A stretch of DNA of 64,000 bases from Lachancea mirantina (GCA_900074745.1 LT598466.1:930001-994000); one strand, 5' to 3'; shown: positions 1 to 9,570, numbered from the stretch's first letter. Made by a program: numbers and translations. Notes: generated by a model from the letters alone, not told the origin.

Positions 1-516
1 GAGCTCGTCCAACGAGCATTTCAACTTATGTTTGATGTCAGGACCGTGTGAAGTCGGCCCACGATTGCGGCGAGTGCCAAAATCTCTTTTCCTGGCCGAG
101 GAAGAAGCCTTCGAGAAAAACCCAAAATCGTCGTCGAAAACCCCCCCGGTCGTACTGCCTCCGCCAAAAAACTGCGCAAACATGTCTCCTGCAGACATTC
201 CAGATAGCCCAAAAGACGAACCGAACGGTGCGCCGAAATGTGGCCCGAAAGACGGCCCCGCCGCTGTTTCCTGTAGCGACTGGCTCGCATCGACACTACC
301 GTATCGATTATACAGCTCTCTTTTGTTGTCATCCCCCAGAACTTCGTATGCCTCGCACACTTGTTGAAACCGCAATTTCGACTCCTCAGAATGTCCGTTC
401 TTGTCGGGGTGGTGTTTGAGCGCTGCACTTCTGTAGGCACGCTTGATCTCCTGTGCTGATGCACCAGGTTCCACGCCTAGTAAATCATAAAGCCTGGTGT
501 CTTTGACTGATCCCAT
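1..516 (-). CDS. APJ1: J-domain co-chaperone Apj1, 3' part outside window
   Basis: This is a class I-type DnaJ/Hsp40 co-chaperone that stimulates Hsp70 ATPase activity; in S. cerevisiae Apj1 acts in nuclear and cytosolic protein quality control. The reverse strand from the ATG at 516 encodes an N-terminal J domain (about residues 7-70) with the HPD tripeptide in its helix II-III loop. A Gly/Phe-rich linker with DMFAQFFGGG follows, and then GPDIKHKLKCSLDEL, the start of the substrate-binding region, is cut by the window edge. Residues resemble S. cerevisiae Apj1 (SLYDxLxV...HHPDKN...GPDIKHxLKC). The neighbours TMA108/NIS1/TPM1 fit the YNL077W context. About 230 bp upstream, TTCnnGAA at 743-750 resembles a heat-shock element, but only two units are good. 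The gene is truncated by the window, not visibly broken. Confidence 0.85.
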   Translation of the reverse strand, partial: MGSVKDTRLYDLLGVEPGASAQEIKRAYRSAALKHHPDKNGHSEESKLRFQQVCEAYEVLGDDNKRELYNRYGSVDASQSLQETAAGPSFGPHFGAPFGSSFGLSGMSAGDMFAQFFGGGSTTGGVFDDDFGFFSKASSSARKRDFGTRRNRGPTSHGPDIKHKLKCSLDEL

Positions 517-826
517 TTAGAATTTCACGCGACTGATATTCTGTAATTTTGGATTATAGGATTAGAAAATTACACCAGAAAAAAGCCAGATAATCAATCT
601 CTTTCAATTTCAATATCTCACTCTATCAACCGGCAGTCACAATAAGACATCTGTTGGCTCCTTAGCAAACGTAATCACGACGTTAGCTCTTCATTTTCTC
701 ATCTTGTACTTATCCAGTGAGGAAGCATTGGTTATCTAAAGTTTCCAGAACTTGCTAAAGTTGTTTCTTTTGGAGAGCAATGTGTACGAACATTTTCAAT
801 CCGTATAGAGTTATTCTAGTATGGCA
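517..826. other. APJ1 upstream region, left flank of the hAT insertion
   Basis: No gene is seen here. This is the APJ1 side of what was a divergent APJ1-TMA108 promoter of roughly 0.5 kb before the transposon inserted. It is AT-rich and holds a TTCCAGAA heat-shock-like site at 743-750. Confidence 0.5.
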
Positions 827-834
827 CTATATTC

Positions 835-852
835 CAGAGCTGTATTTCGGGT
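835..852 (+). repeat. hAT left terminal inverted repeat (18 bp)
   Basis: CAGAGCTGTATTTCGGGT is the exact reverse complement of 3652-3669. It is preceded by the 8-bp target duplication at 827-834. Confidence 0.95.
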
Positions 853-1100
853 ACCATCCTAGGCTGGGTAACCCTTATCCAGGAAACCCACATAGTATTC
901 GCGTGCGCCGTCACGTTCATTCGTCTATTACTCGCGTGAAAAAAATAGGCGACCCGCCAGCAACCCGCGTCCTTTAACACTGGATACCCTTTCAAGAACC
1001 GAAACGCGTAAAGAAAATTTCTGGCGTCAAAAATTCAAATATTTAACATACATGATCCAGACCAACCGCTCCCCGGTTCGAACTACTCAGCTGACACACA

Positions 1101-3398
1101 ATGATAGCGGTCCAAGAGTCTTATCAGATTGAAGAGCTTTCCGACGAAACCTCAGATTTGGAAGGTGAGACTCTCACCCCAGAGCCACGTGTCTCAAACC
1201 CAGTAGATGCGGCAGATGGCTCCTCCATTCCTATTACACCTACTAGACAACTTAAAGTAACTGGATGGATGGATCGATCAGCCCTTCGCCGCCACTTCGA
1301 TGTTACAGAGGTGGATGGACTAAAGATTGCCTCTTGTGTTCATTGCAAACGCGAATTCAAGGAAGCGAGGTCCACAGGAAACCTTTCAAAACACGTAAAG
1401 AACGTTCATCCTCTAGCATACCAAAACGGTCGAAAAGAAGAAGAAAAATCTAGGAGTCTCAGCCAATTAGGAGTCAAGTGTCGTTCCTTGCCACCGCCAG
1501 CTGCAATAACCGCAGAATGGAAGCATAGCCCTGGCGATTTTGGTATTCTGTTGCTTTTGACGGAAAAGTTAGTCCCGTTCTCCTTCTTCGAAGGCAAAAG
1601 CTGGAACGTCATTAGCGAAGCCTGCTCTGGTATTAAATTGATAAAATCTCGTCCAGCGATCATTGACAGGCTATCGAACTATACCAATCACTTCAATACT
1701 GCACTTAAAAAAGTATTGAGTAAAACTGACTTCATTAACATTGAACTGGGTATCTGGTCCGGCGGGAATGGAAGATCATATCTTGCTGTAGCCGCATCAT
1801 TTGCTCCCAATCTTATAAATGATGCTATGCTGACTGATGTTGGCAGCAGCAAGGCTCTTCTTAATAACCATTACGCTCCGTACAACACCCACATCCTAGG
1901 TTTCATTGATGTTAGCGACACACCACACACCGGGGAAAATCTTTTCAAGGAAGTTCGGGATGTGATGAAAGAGTATGAAATAGATGATCGAGTTGCAACA
2001 ATTACTTGTGATAATGCCACAAACAACATATGCATGCATTCCCACCTTGTCCATGACCATTTCAAGAAATGCAAATCCAAGACGTTCGATCGTCTGGGAA
2101 ACTTCCATATTTTCCGGTGTGGAAACCATATTTTGAACATTCTTTTCCAAGATGTAGTGAAAAACCTGAAAGCAAACACAAAGTTTAGCTTGGCACTGGC
2201 GCGTATCACACGGTTGGCTCACAAGATGAAGCACACTTCTGTTTTGAGGTCTTCATTAATGAAAGCTTCAATCCCGTTGGTGCCTGCTGCATCGGAAACA
2301 CGGTGGTTGTATATCTGGAAGCAAGTAACCACTTTTCTGAAATATCGCCAGCAGTATCTGACGTGGTTCAATAACTTTAAAAAGTCACCACAGAACATTT
2401 CTGCTGCTTCAAAAATCGAAAAGTGTTTCGAGCAAACCCCTGAGGAAGTCCATCTTTTGCAGTACTTTGTCGATTGTTGCTCAATCTTCAAAGTGTTGAA
2501 TGACACTCTGCAAGAAGTTTCGTTTAATCATCTCTCTAATGCGGTACCTTTCTATTACACACTTCTGGAATATTATGACTTATGCGGTGATGCCCATACG
2601 GAGACTATAGAGCTACCGACAGAAGGAGCATTTGATTTCACCTTTATCAATGGAACTCAAAACCCGCCGTTAGATATGAAGAAAACGGTACTTGATGCTG
2701 TCCTTTCTACTCGAAACAAATTTACAACTTATTTCCAGTACTTCACGGAAAACGATCTGTATTTTGTCGCTGCATTCTTGGATCCTTCGTCCAAACATCA
2801 GTGCTTCAACACCCTTATGACGGAGGACGAGGCTCAATTTCGACTAAGCAAAGTGGAAAGGTATTTGAAGTCTTACCTCAAGAAGTCCGAACCGCGAAAG
2901 GTCGTTACATCAACTGAACTTGCCAAAAGATCTGTTAGAGGCACGCGCCATCGAGTCAGCAAATTACCCACAATTAACCGGCGCGAAAAGCATTCACGTA
3001 ATGCAGAGGCTTCTATGTGCAATCAGGCAGTCAGTGAGTGGGACAAATATAAAGCAGAAGAGCAACATACCTTGGACTTCAAAGAGGATCTGATACAATG
3101 GTGGTACGAACGCCGTGGCGCATATCCCAATTTATTCAGGCTTGCGGTGGCCCTTCTATACACAAAATTTAGCACAAGCGGTCTGGAGAGAGCATTTTCT
3201 ATCAGCGGGAAAGTTCTTCGTAAAGAAAGAAGAAGTATGAGCAGTCTAAATTTTAACAGGTTGCTAGTTCTTAGAAATCGCTTCAAGGGCTGGGGCCTCC
3301 TCGACCAGAAATTAACACTCAATTTCCAAGATTCTGATGAGGATGATGACTATATAGAATGCTACTCTCAATCAGATGACGACGATCTCGAGTTTTAA
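1101..3398 (+). CDS. hAT transposase
   Basis: This 765-residue uninterrupted reading frame should catalyse cut-and-paste transposition. An acidic N-terminus is followed by a BED-type zinc finger (about residues 55-105; C79, C82, H98, H103). The RNase H-like core includes CDNATNN with D304, and the C-terminal hAT dimerisation region (about 670-735) includes YPNLFRLAV and STSGLERAFS with E696. An acidic tail ends the protein. At the place where hAT enzymes normally carry the first catalytic Asp two residues before a Trp, this protein reads ELGIWS (215-220), with Gly217 in the expected position. That alignment is by eye. If right, the enzyme may be inactive and the copy may have been moved in trans. 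It is the only gene in the element. Confidence 0.92.
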   Translation: MIAVQESYQIEELSDETSDLEGETLTPEPRVSNPVDAADGSSIPITPTRQLKVTGWMDRSALRRHFDVTEVDGLKIASCVHCKREFKEARSTGNLSKHVKNVHPLAYQNGRKEEEKSRSLSQLGVKCRSLPPPAAITAEWKHSPGDFGILLLLTEKLVPFSFFEGKSWNVISEACSGIKLIKSRPAIIDRLSNYTNHFNTALKKVLSKTDFINIELGIWSGGNGRSYLAVAASFAPNLINDAMLTDVGSSKALLNNHYAPYNTHILGFIDVSDTPHTGENLFKEVRDVMKEYEIDDRVATITCDNATNNICMHSHLVHDHFKKCKSKTFDRLGNFHIFRCGNHILNILFQDVVKNLKANTKFSLALARITRLAHKMKHTSVLRSSLMKASIPLVPAASETRWLYIWKQVTTFLKYRQQYLTWFNNFKKSPQNISAASKIEKCFEQTPEEVHLLQYFVDCCSIFKVLNDTLQEVSFNHLSNAVPFYYTLLEYYDLCGDAHTETIELPTEGAFDFTFINGTQNPPLDMKKTVLDAVLSTRNKFTTYFQYFTENDLYFVAAFLDPSSKHQCFNTLMTEDEAQFRLSKVERYLKSYLKKSEPRKVVTSTELAKRSVRGTRHRVSKLPTINRREKHSRNAEASMCNQAVSEWDKYKAEEQHTLDFKEDLIQWWYERRGAYPNLFRLAVALLYTKFSTSGLERAFSISGKVLRKERRSMSSLNFNRLLVLRNRFKGWGLLDQKLTLNFQDSDEDDDYIECYSQSDDDDLEF

Positions 3399-3651
3399 TA
3401 GTTAAAGCTAGCATATCAATCTAATTCAACACTACTTAGGTAAGATCAATGCTTTTCTCTCGATTTACGGACGCTTTGTTGAACTAACAAGTTGTTTATC
3501 CGCGTTCCATCCGAACGATGCATTCGAAATATCCTTAAATGAGTTGAAAATATTAAAATATATACCCAAGAATTACTCGATCCGTACATGGCTACTACCC
3601 GTTTACTACCCGCTCTCGGGTATCCGGGTAGTTATTTTGTAATCCGGGTCA

Positions 3652-3669
3652 ACCCGAAATACAGCTCTG
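3652..3669 (-). repeat. hAT right terminal inverted repeat (18 bp)
   Basis: This is a perfect inverted match to 835-852, followed immediately by the second target-duplication copy CTATATTC at 3670-3677. Confidence 0.95.
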
Positions 3670-3857
3670 CTATATTCGAATATGACGCTATTGACGAAAT
3701 GAGTAGAATATGAGTAGTGTCCGAAGATTTATTCATTTTCTTTAACTCTCGCAGTAGAATTAAAGTTCGAGATGAGCATCTGCCAGCGATTAATTTGACA
3801 ACGATTAAACACTGTTAGGCACTGGTTACACTATATTGTAGTGTCAATTGCGTCAAC

Positions 3858-6569
3858 ATGACAAGCAGAACCTTAGACAATGTGGTTATTCCGTCGGAAT
3901 ACCGAATCCATTTGAAGATCGATCCTCGCAAAAGTAACTTTCACGGCGAAGTCACCATGAGTTTAATTCGAAAAAACGAAAAAGGCACTTCAGTTAGTGC
4001 AATCTATTTGCATTTGGAAAATGCCGCTGTTGCATGTGCGACTTTGGGAGATTATGTTCTCAGAGTAAGCTACGAAAAAGAGGTAGGTGCGGTGAAGCTC
4101 GTTCCAGAAGGGCCTGTAGACGTAGCAGAAGCAGTAAAATTACCGCTTCACCTCGTATATGTTGGCAAAATACAGACTATTAGAACCTATGAAGATGCTA
4201 CGCGGGGTCTTTTCAAGACGAATTTCATGAGAGACGTCTCTGGCGCTAGTGACGGCTTGATCGCGGCTACTCATTGTCAACCGCAATACGCGCACCATAT
4301 AATACCATGCATAGACGAAGTTGACCACAAGGCACATTTCGAGTTGTGTATCACCACGCAGCGGTCCTACTCAACCGTATCGAACACAGAAATTGTGTCC
4401 ACTGACCGCATTGAAGAACAGAAAATGAAAACCGTCAAATTCGCTAGAACGCCGCTCATGACAGCGTCACTATTTGCTTTCGCCCTTGGTGATTTTGAGA
4501 CTATCTCCTCTGAAGCTGCTTTGTCTCGAGGAAAGATACCGTTGACAGTTTATGCTGCGCAGGAAGTAAAATACGCCGCCTACGCTCTCGATGTCATCCG
4601 TCAGTATCTCCCACTACTTGAGGACTACTTTGGGGTCAAATATCCACTTGAGAAGCTAGATCTGGTGTTACTGCCCTTTTTGAAGGACCTTGCAATGGAA
4701 AATTTTGGAATGATTACTGTCCAGCAAGAACATCTGCTCTTAGAACCCTCTCATCTCGCTAATCCTTCGATACGCATGCAGGCTAAGCAATTAATTGTTC
4801 ATGAGCTTGTTCATCAGTGGATGGGCAATTTCATTTCGTTCAATTCATGGGAACACTTGTGGTTCAACGAGTCGTTTGCAACCTGGTGTGCTTGCGAAAT
4901 AATCAGCAAGCATGAAGGTGTTGATTACTGGAGCTCTGAGGAATATTTGACGCAACTTTTTGCTTGTTTTGAAAAAGACGCCGATGGCACCACCCCCAGT
5001 ATCTCCTCGTCATCTATGAAGGGGTCCATCGTGGAAACCTCAGACGCTCTCGACCCTCATAATTATTCTAAGGGCATCGCACTTCTTAGAAGCTTATCGC
5101 AATATGTCGGAAATAACGAGTTCAAGAATGTCTTGGCCAAGGTTTTCAACAACAAAGATTTTCACACTCGAGCTATTACTCCTTCAGCTCTTTGGGTTTG
5201 CATTGATCAAAATCTTCCTGCTGCTAATGTCTCTGAAGTGATGAAATCATGGATTGACAATCCCGGCTTCCCATTGCTGCATGTCACGGTACAGGAAGGG
5301 CGAACAAAGTTGGAACAGCAGCCCTATTGTGCTGCGACAAGCCATGAGGATGAGAAATCTATATTTTTCATTCCCCTCTTCCTAATGACAAATGACTGCT
5401 CTAAAAGCTCAGAGCTGCTTACGACACAGTCAATGGAGATTGACAAAACAGTTGTTACAGCCAATTCCGGATTCCAAGGCTATTATAGGGTTTCTTATGA
5501 CTCTAGCTTGAGTTACGACTTAATCTACCAGCACATCTCGGAACGTAAACTAAGTGGAGCGAGTTTGCTTCAGATTTTTGAAGATTTGAAGGCCTTTATA
5601 GGCGATGCACGATTTCAGAAAAGCTGGCACATAGATGGTTTTTTCAGCTTGATGGACTTTATTTCCCGTGATATGAATGCCGAAGAATATGAACAATACT
5701 TTCCCGCAGTAGCTGTGGCGCTCCAAATTTTGGAGAAAATTGAATTAGGTGCCAAGAGCTTCGGGAATCTAGAGAATAAGTTTGACTTCCTAAACTCCTT
5801 TATTCTCCCGATGTTCCGCAATCTGAAATTTCCAAAAAATCCGAAGGATTTGGTGAAGTTTGGTAACGGGCGATTAGAAGTTATGTCAAGGATCCTGTTT
5901 ATGGGAGCTGAGTCGGATGAAGTCTACCGAACTTGTTCGAATTATTTTAAAAGCATCTATGAAGGTCCCAAAAATGCCCTTCCAATTGAGATTCTTGATG
6001 GCATTTTAACTACTGTTATGCGCCACGCTACCAGCTTGAAGCAATGGAAAAAGTATTTCGAATTGACAAAATGTTCTCCTGCTCTTGCTGCTCACGTAGC
6101 TGGTGCTAACCCTGAGTTTATACATAAGGCTGCTCTGGAACATTTGGGATTCTCGCTCTCTCCGGAACTACTGCGAAAAGTTCTGAACTTTGTGACGACG
6201 AATTTTAAGTCAGTAGGAGTAACGAAAGCCCTTTTCGGACTGCGCTATAATGCGCGGGAGAAATGCGGGGATGTTTACGTGAGAGACTTGATGTGGGATT
6301 GGTTTCTCAAAAATTTTGATCTTTGGGCGAAGAAAAGTTTGAACTCTAGTTTTGAGTCTGCGAACCAAATGAGATTGGCGCTATCCGATGTCTCGGTCAT
6401 AGCATTTGGAATGTGGGTAGATGAACCTGCAAAAATTGATTCCTTTATTGCGTCAAAAGAGACTCTTTATGCCAATGCTATTAATTTGATACCAGTATGG
6501 AGCTCCATAAAGGCTAATGAAGAGATCAAAAAGATAATTTTTGACGGGTTAATGGAATGCAAACTTTAG
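3858..6569 (+). CDS. TMA108: Tma108, M1-aminopeptidase-like ribosome-associated protein
   Basis: This 903-residue protein of the M1 metallopeptidase family resembles S. cerevisiae Tma108, which binds nascent chains of selected mRNAs on ribosomes. The order is an N-terminal beta domain, a catalytic-like domain with LAMEN (278-282) in place of GAMEN, the zinc motif HELVH (315-319) plus E338 in WFNES, and a C-terminal helical region. The family is unusual in keeping the zinc site while having an altered GAMEN exopeptidase loop, and the same is seen here. Location next to NIS1/TPM and in the REV7 block fits YIL137C. It ends 34 bp from convergent NIS1. An Ape2/Aap1-type aminopeptidase is less likely. 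Confidence 0.85.
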   Translation: MTSRTLDNVVIPSEYRIHLKIDPRKSNFHGEVTMSLIRKNEKGTSVSAIYLHLENAAVACATLGDYVLRVSYEKEVGAVKLVPEGPVDVAEAVKLPLHLVYVGKIQTIRTYEDATRGLFKTNFMRDVSGASDGLIAATHCQPQYAHHIIPCIDEVDHKAHFELCITTQRSYSTVSNTEIVSTDRIEEQKMKTVKFARTPLMTASLFAFALGDFETISSEAALSRGKIPLTVYAAQEVKYAAYALDVIRQYLPLLEDYFGVKYPLEKLDLVLLPFLKDLAMENFGMITVQQEHLLLEPSHLANPSIRMQAKQLIVHELVHQWMGNFISFNSWEHLWFNESFATWCACEIISKHEGVDYWSSEEYLTQLFACFEKDADGTTPSISSSSMKGSIVETSDALDPHNYSKGIALLRSLSQYVGNNEFKNVLAKVFNNKDFHTRAITPSALWVCIDQNLPAANVSEVMKSWIDNPGFPLLHVTVQEGRTKLEQQPYCAATSHEDEKSIFFIPLFLMTNDCSKSSELLTTQSMEIDKTVVTANSGFQGYYRVSYDSSLSYDLIYQHISERKLSGASLLQIFEDLKAFIGDARFQKSWHIDGFFSLMDFISRDMNAEEYEQYFPAVAVALQILEKIELGAKSFGNLENKFDFLNSFILPMFRNLKFPKNPKDLVKFGNGRLEVMSRILFMGAESDEVYRTCSNYFKSIYEGPKNALPIEILDGILTTVMRHATSLKQWKKYFELTKCSPALAAHVAGANPEFIHKAALEHLGFSLSPELLRKVLNFVTTNFKSVGVTKALFGLRYNAREKCGDVYVRDLMWDWFLKNFDLWAKKSLNSSFESANQMRLALSDVSVIAFGMWVDEPAKIDSFIASKETLYANAINLIPVWSSIKANEEIKKIIFDGLMECKL

Positions 6570-6603
6570 TTCATGAAAGTGCGGATTCTTGACTTATCTA
6601 AAA

Positions 6604-8019
6604 TCACGTCAATTTCAGTTCCCGTTCTTTGCTCATATTCAATTCATCAAATGATGTCCTTGCATTCTTTGAGGTTGACCGAGAGCTGAGAGAAACGTTT
6701 CTCTTCGACTTCGAAAAGGAACTTGCTAGCGAACTTAGTTTTTCAAGTGATAAAGGCGCTAGGACAGGTACATGTGAACTTTGAATCGAATTTCCGGATG
6801 AAGAAACGTCCGAGTCGGTAAAAGATGGGGAAGACAAGAGTCTTAATCTTAACTGAATCCTTTGCAGCGCGACAACCATCAAATAACGCCTCCATACGTC
6901 ACGTAGATCTTTGTTTTCCATTTTCATTCTGGATGCCAGCCTCGTTGTGGGCAGGGATTTGGTTCGCCTTATCGTGCGAGTCCGTCTCGTCACTGGCCCT
7001 GAACGGCGGATGCTATTTCGATGCCTTACATTATTAGACTGGCACGATAAAGGTATTCGCTTTGAAGTGCTTTTAACCTGGTAGAAATGACGTGTAAGTC
7101 TAGGTTGTACGCGAAGCAACTGGACACACTCCGGTTTCGCAATTTGGGGCACAGAGATGCGATTTGAATTCGTGATATCGCTATAGGGAATTCGGTCCAT
7201 CTGCAAGTATTCCATAAAAGAGGAAAACTCCTTCGGATTTCGAAACCGCGGCGGCGCCAATCGGGACGGCGCTTGCCGTAGCGAAAACCCGCGATGAAAG
7301 ATAAAGTTTCCAGATTCACCGAACTTGTTAATCTCCTTCTTGGTAGAGAAATCCTTGCGCTTCGAGCGAGACCTCACAGGCGTGCGTCTTGGGCTACGAT
7401 GGGCCGGTACGCGCTGGTAATCACGTTTTGTGTATTTTGACCAATTGGAAACCTTGTCAAGAATGGCGGCGGCTTTGGACGAAAGATCGTCAGCGTAAGA
7501 CGCCTGCGTCGCACGCTGCCGTCGCTGGGCCCTTGCCTGGTAATTTCTCGCCTGCTCTCTGTCAAATGACGACGCACTGAGGGTCGTTCCTTTTATGGGT
7601 GGCACTTCGTGTAGTTGTGACGCCTTCACTTCAGGGATACTTACATTTGTCTTCGGTATGTTGCGTAATGTTGGTACCTGCCGCAGCGATAGTGTGTCCG
7701 CATGCGTTGTCTGCCCTTCCTCTGGTGAGGCACGGGAGCCATAAAGCCTGGCGTTCATCAACGGCTGAAGTAAAGACTGTTCTTGTTCCTCGTCTGTCAT
7801 TTCTTCGTCTCGCCTGTGACCGAGCGCTTCTGCGTGTTCTGGAGAAGAAAGCCTTCTAAAAGCGTCGAAATCGGATCCTGAGCTTACATGCACGCTGGAC
7901 CAGGATCCCGCAGTCATGCTAGTAGACGGTTCTCGTAATGCGAGCGAATGCCTATTTCTGCCCATGCTTAAGTCGAGAACCGCATGTTCAGGGAACAACA
8001 GATCCGGGTGAGGTGCCAT
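6604..8019 (-). CDS. NIS1: Nis1-like bud-neck/septin-associated protein
   Basis: This 471-residue basic, Ser/Arg-rich, mostly disordered protein has few recognisable domains. It is assigned mainly by position between APJ1/TMA108 and TPM1 (YNL078W in yeast). A conserved-looking C-terminal segment, LRDVWRRYLMVVALQRIQLR, precedes a serine-rich tail. S. cerevisiae Nis1 localises to the bud neck in M phase and binds Nap1 and septins. The start ATG at 8019 is the first in frame. The upstream region carries a 12-bp degenerate tandem array. Confidence 0.65.
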   Translation of the reverse strand: MAPHPDLLFPEHAVLDLSMGRNRHSLALREPSTSMTAGSWSSVHVSSGSDFDAFRRLSSPEHAEALGHRRDEEMTDEEQEQSLLQPLMNARLYGSRASPEEGQTTHADTLSLRQVPTLRNIPKTNVSIPEVKASQLHEVPPIKGTTLSASSFDREQARNYQARAQRRQRATQASYADDLSSKAAAILDKVSNWSKYTKRDYQRVPAHRSPRRTPVRSRSKRKDFSTKKEINKFGESGNFIFHRGFSLRQAPSRLAPPRFRNPKEFSSFMEYLQMDRIPYSDITNSNRISVPQIAKPECVQLLRVQPRLTRHFYQVKSTSKRIPLSCQSNNVRHRNSIRRSGPVTRRTRTIRRTKSLPTTRLASRMKMENKDLRDVWRRYLMVVALQRIQLRLRLLSSPSFTDSDVSSSGNSIQSSHVPVLAPLSLEKLSSLASSFSKSKRNVSLSSRSTSKNARTSFDELNMSKERELKLT

Positions 8020-8860
8020 TGAGCGAACCGTTCAGCCGCGTCAGAACCTACGTATCGTTACGAACATTCTGTAGATGCTTTTTTTAAACCATCCAGACCT
8101 AAAATATTACCGTAAATTCATGCCAGGCGTGCTTGGGTTCCTTAAGATGTTACGTCCAATCCAAGGGTTACCGACGTCTAATTGCCAATTAATTCATAAA
8201 GCCAGCCATTTTAGTTTACAATGTTCTTGTCTTGTCATACGATTCAACTCGTAAATCGACTCGAAAATTGACTAGTAATATGACTCAGAAAATGACTCGA
8301 GAAATGACGCGTATATCAACTTGAAGAAAACAACTTGAAAAACTCACGTGCATGTTTTCTCACATCATTGGATACGAGTTCTCACAAAGACCTTCATATT
8401 ACTGGTCTTCTCGTCGATGTTAGTTGGATTCCGTGAGGTTGACTACGGTTCCTAGTAAGTTCTAAGCATGCTCTTGAATTTTGTGCTATTTTAAATGTTT
8501 TAGTCCTTTAAAGGAGATAGTCACACGATTTTCACGTGCTAACTGCCCATTCCGAATTCCAACTGTTGTTTGCTTACCGTATAAGGGACGCCCGAAACGG
8601 GGCCACCGTAGATCAAGAAAAAAATATGAAAAGCCAACCGTTGACCAGAGAACTACGAAACACGTAAACCAAAGTGTGGCAAGAATCTCTATAAGTGGAG
8701 CTCCCAATTTATTAGGCCTTTTAGTCGTATTGTGATATTTGAGAGCAGTTTCAAGTATCAATCACCGCTCAGATTGGAAAAGCAACGGCTTCTTGAGGTT
8801 TTCCAGAACAATAGCGATTCAAAGTTTTGTATAACGTGAATTACAGCCCCTGCGACCGCA
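8020..8860. other. NIS1-TPM1 divergent intergenic region
   Basis: No gene is supported here. The region contains the 12-bp tandem array (8245-8342), immediately followed by a CACGTG E-box at 8345-8350. Short overlapping reading frames at 8481-8761 on both strands look like chance. Confidence 0.5.
8245..8342 (+). repeat. Degenerate 12-bp tandem array, 8 units
   Basis: There are eight head-to-tail units of approximate consensus YRACTCGAAAAT: 8245, 8257, 8269, 8281, 8293, 8305, 8317 (14 bp) and 8331. Several keep TGACTC; unit 4 reads TGACTCA, the Gcn4/AP-1-type core. The array lies 226 bp upstream of the NIS1 ATG and about 520 bp upstream of TPM1. Confidence 0.8.
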
Positions 8861-9346
8861 ATGGACAAGATTAGAGAAAAGCTCAGCAACCTTAAGCTAG
8901 AGGCTGAAAGCTGGCAAGAAAAGTATGAAGAAGTGAAGCAACAACTCAAGCAATTGGAGCAGGAGAACACGGAAAAGGAGAACCAGATCAAGTCTCTAAC
9001 GACGAGAAACCAGCGCTTGGACGAAGAAGTCGAAAAGCTGGAAGCAGGCCTCTCGGAGCACAAGCAACTGTCGGAAGACTCGCACAACTTGCGGTCCCAT
9101 AACGAGAACTTCACCAAGAAGAACCAACAACTGGAAGAGGAATTGGAGGAAAGCGACGCGAAATTGAAGGAGACCACCGAAAAGTTGCGTGAGACAGACT
9201 TGCGTGCCGAACAGCTTGAACGTAAGGTCGTGTCTCTTGAACAGGAGCGTGACGACTGGGAGAAGAAACACGAAGAATTGACGGCCAAGTACAACGAGGC
9301 TAAGCACGAGCTTGATGAGATCGCTGCTTCCCTTGAAAATTTATGA
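8861..9346 (+). CDS. TPM1: Tropomyosin
   Basis: This 161-residue, entirely coiled-coil protein stabilises actin cables and supports polarised transport by myosin V and formin-built filaments. It starts MDKIREKLSNLKLEAESWQ and ends DEIAASLENL, both hallmarks of yeast tropomyosins. At 161 residues it has the length of S. cerevisiae Tpm2 and lacks the internal duplication that lengthens Tpm1 to 199. As a pre-duplication gene it is orthologous to both TPM1 and TPM2. Its TGA stop overlaps the ATG of a small downstream reading frame (ATGA). Confidence 0.95.
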   Translation: MDKIREKLSNLKLEAESWQEKYEEVKQQLKQLEQENTEKENQIKSLTTRNQRLDEEVEKLEAGLSEHKQLSEDSHNLRSHNENFTKKNQQLEEELEESDAKLKETTEKLRETDLRAEQLERKVVSLEQERDDWEKKHEELTAKYNEAKHELDEIAASLENL

Positions 9347-9570
9347 TTACGCCGTCGAACACGCGCCGCAAGCCTCTTATTGCTGAGCTTTCACTGAATG
9401 CGGATTATATCCTGCATTCTCAGCATCTCGCCTTGCGTTTTTGGCAAGCGGGTACTTCTTGGCTCCAAACTCTAGATACGTATGAGCGCTTGTTCGTGGC
9501 TTCTCTTGTGCTTTTGCTACTCATAAAGCTGTTTACGCGTATATATTCGGCGAAAAGCCCGATCTTTTGA
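9343..9570 (+). CDS. Possible small tail-anchored protein overlapping the TPM1 stop
   Basis: This 75-codon ATG frame overlaps the tropomyosin stop by four bases (ATGA). The product is basic at its N-terminus and has one hydrophobic segment near the C-terminus (RLFVASLVLLLLIKLF), as in tail-anchored membrane proteins. I do not recognise it. Such overlaps are unusual for yeast genes, and translation would need reinitiation or a separate transcript. It may simply be a chance frame in the TPM1 3' UTR. Confidence 0.25.
   Translation: MITPSNTRRKPLIAELSLNADYILHSQHLALRFWQAGTSWLQTLDTYERLFVASLVLLLLIKLFTRIYSAKSPIF

Larger units (their letters stand above)
835..3669 (+). mobile_element. Complete-looking hAT superfamily DNA transposon (Rover-like)
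   Basis: The element is 2,835 bp and is bounded by perfect 18-bp terminal inverted repeats starting CAGAGCTGTATTTCGGGT. It is flanked by an identical 8-bp target duplication, CTATATTC, at 827-834 and 3670-3677. TIR type, 8-bp duplication and the encoded BED/hAT-dimerisation transposase all point to hAT. Subterminal regions are crowded with ACCCG/CGGGT motifs, the usual transposase-binding arrangement in this group. It sits in the APJ1-TMA108 intergenic region and disrupts no gene. Perfect ends and target duplication suggest recent insertion. hAT families named Rover and Roamer are known from Lachancea and relatives; assignment to Rover is inference. Confidence 0.93.

Noticed and set aside
1060-1090. 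B-box-like GGTTCGAACTA inside the hAT element
   Set aside because: No A box or cloverleaf; not a tRNA.
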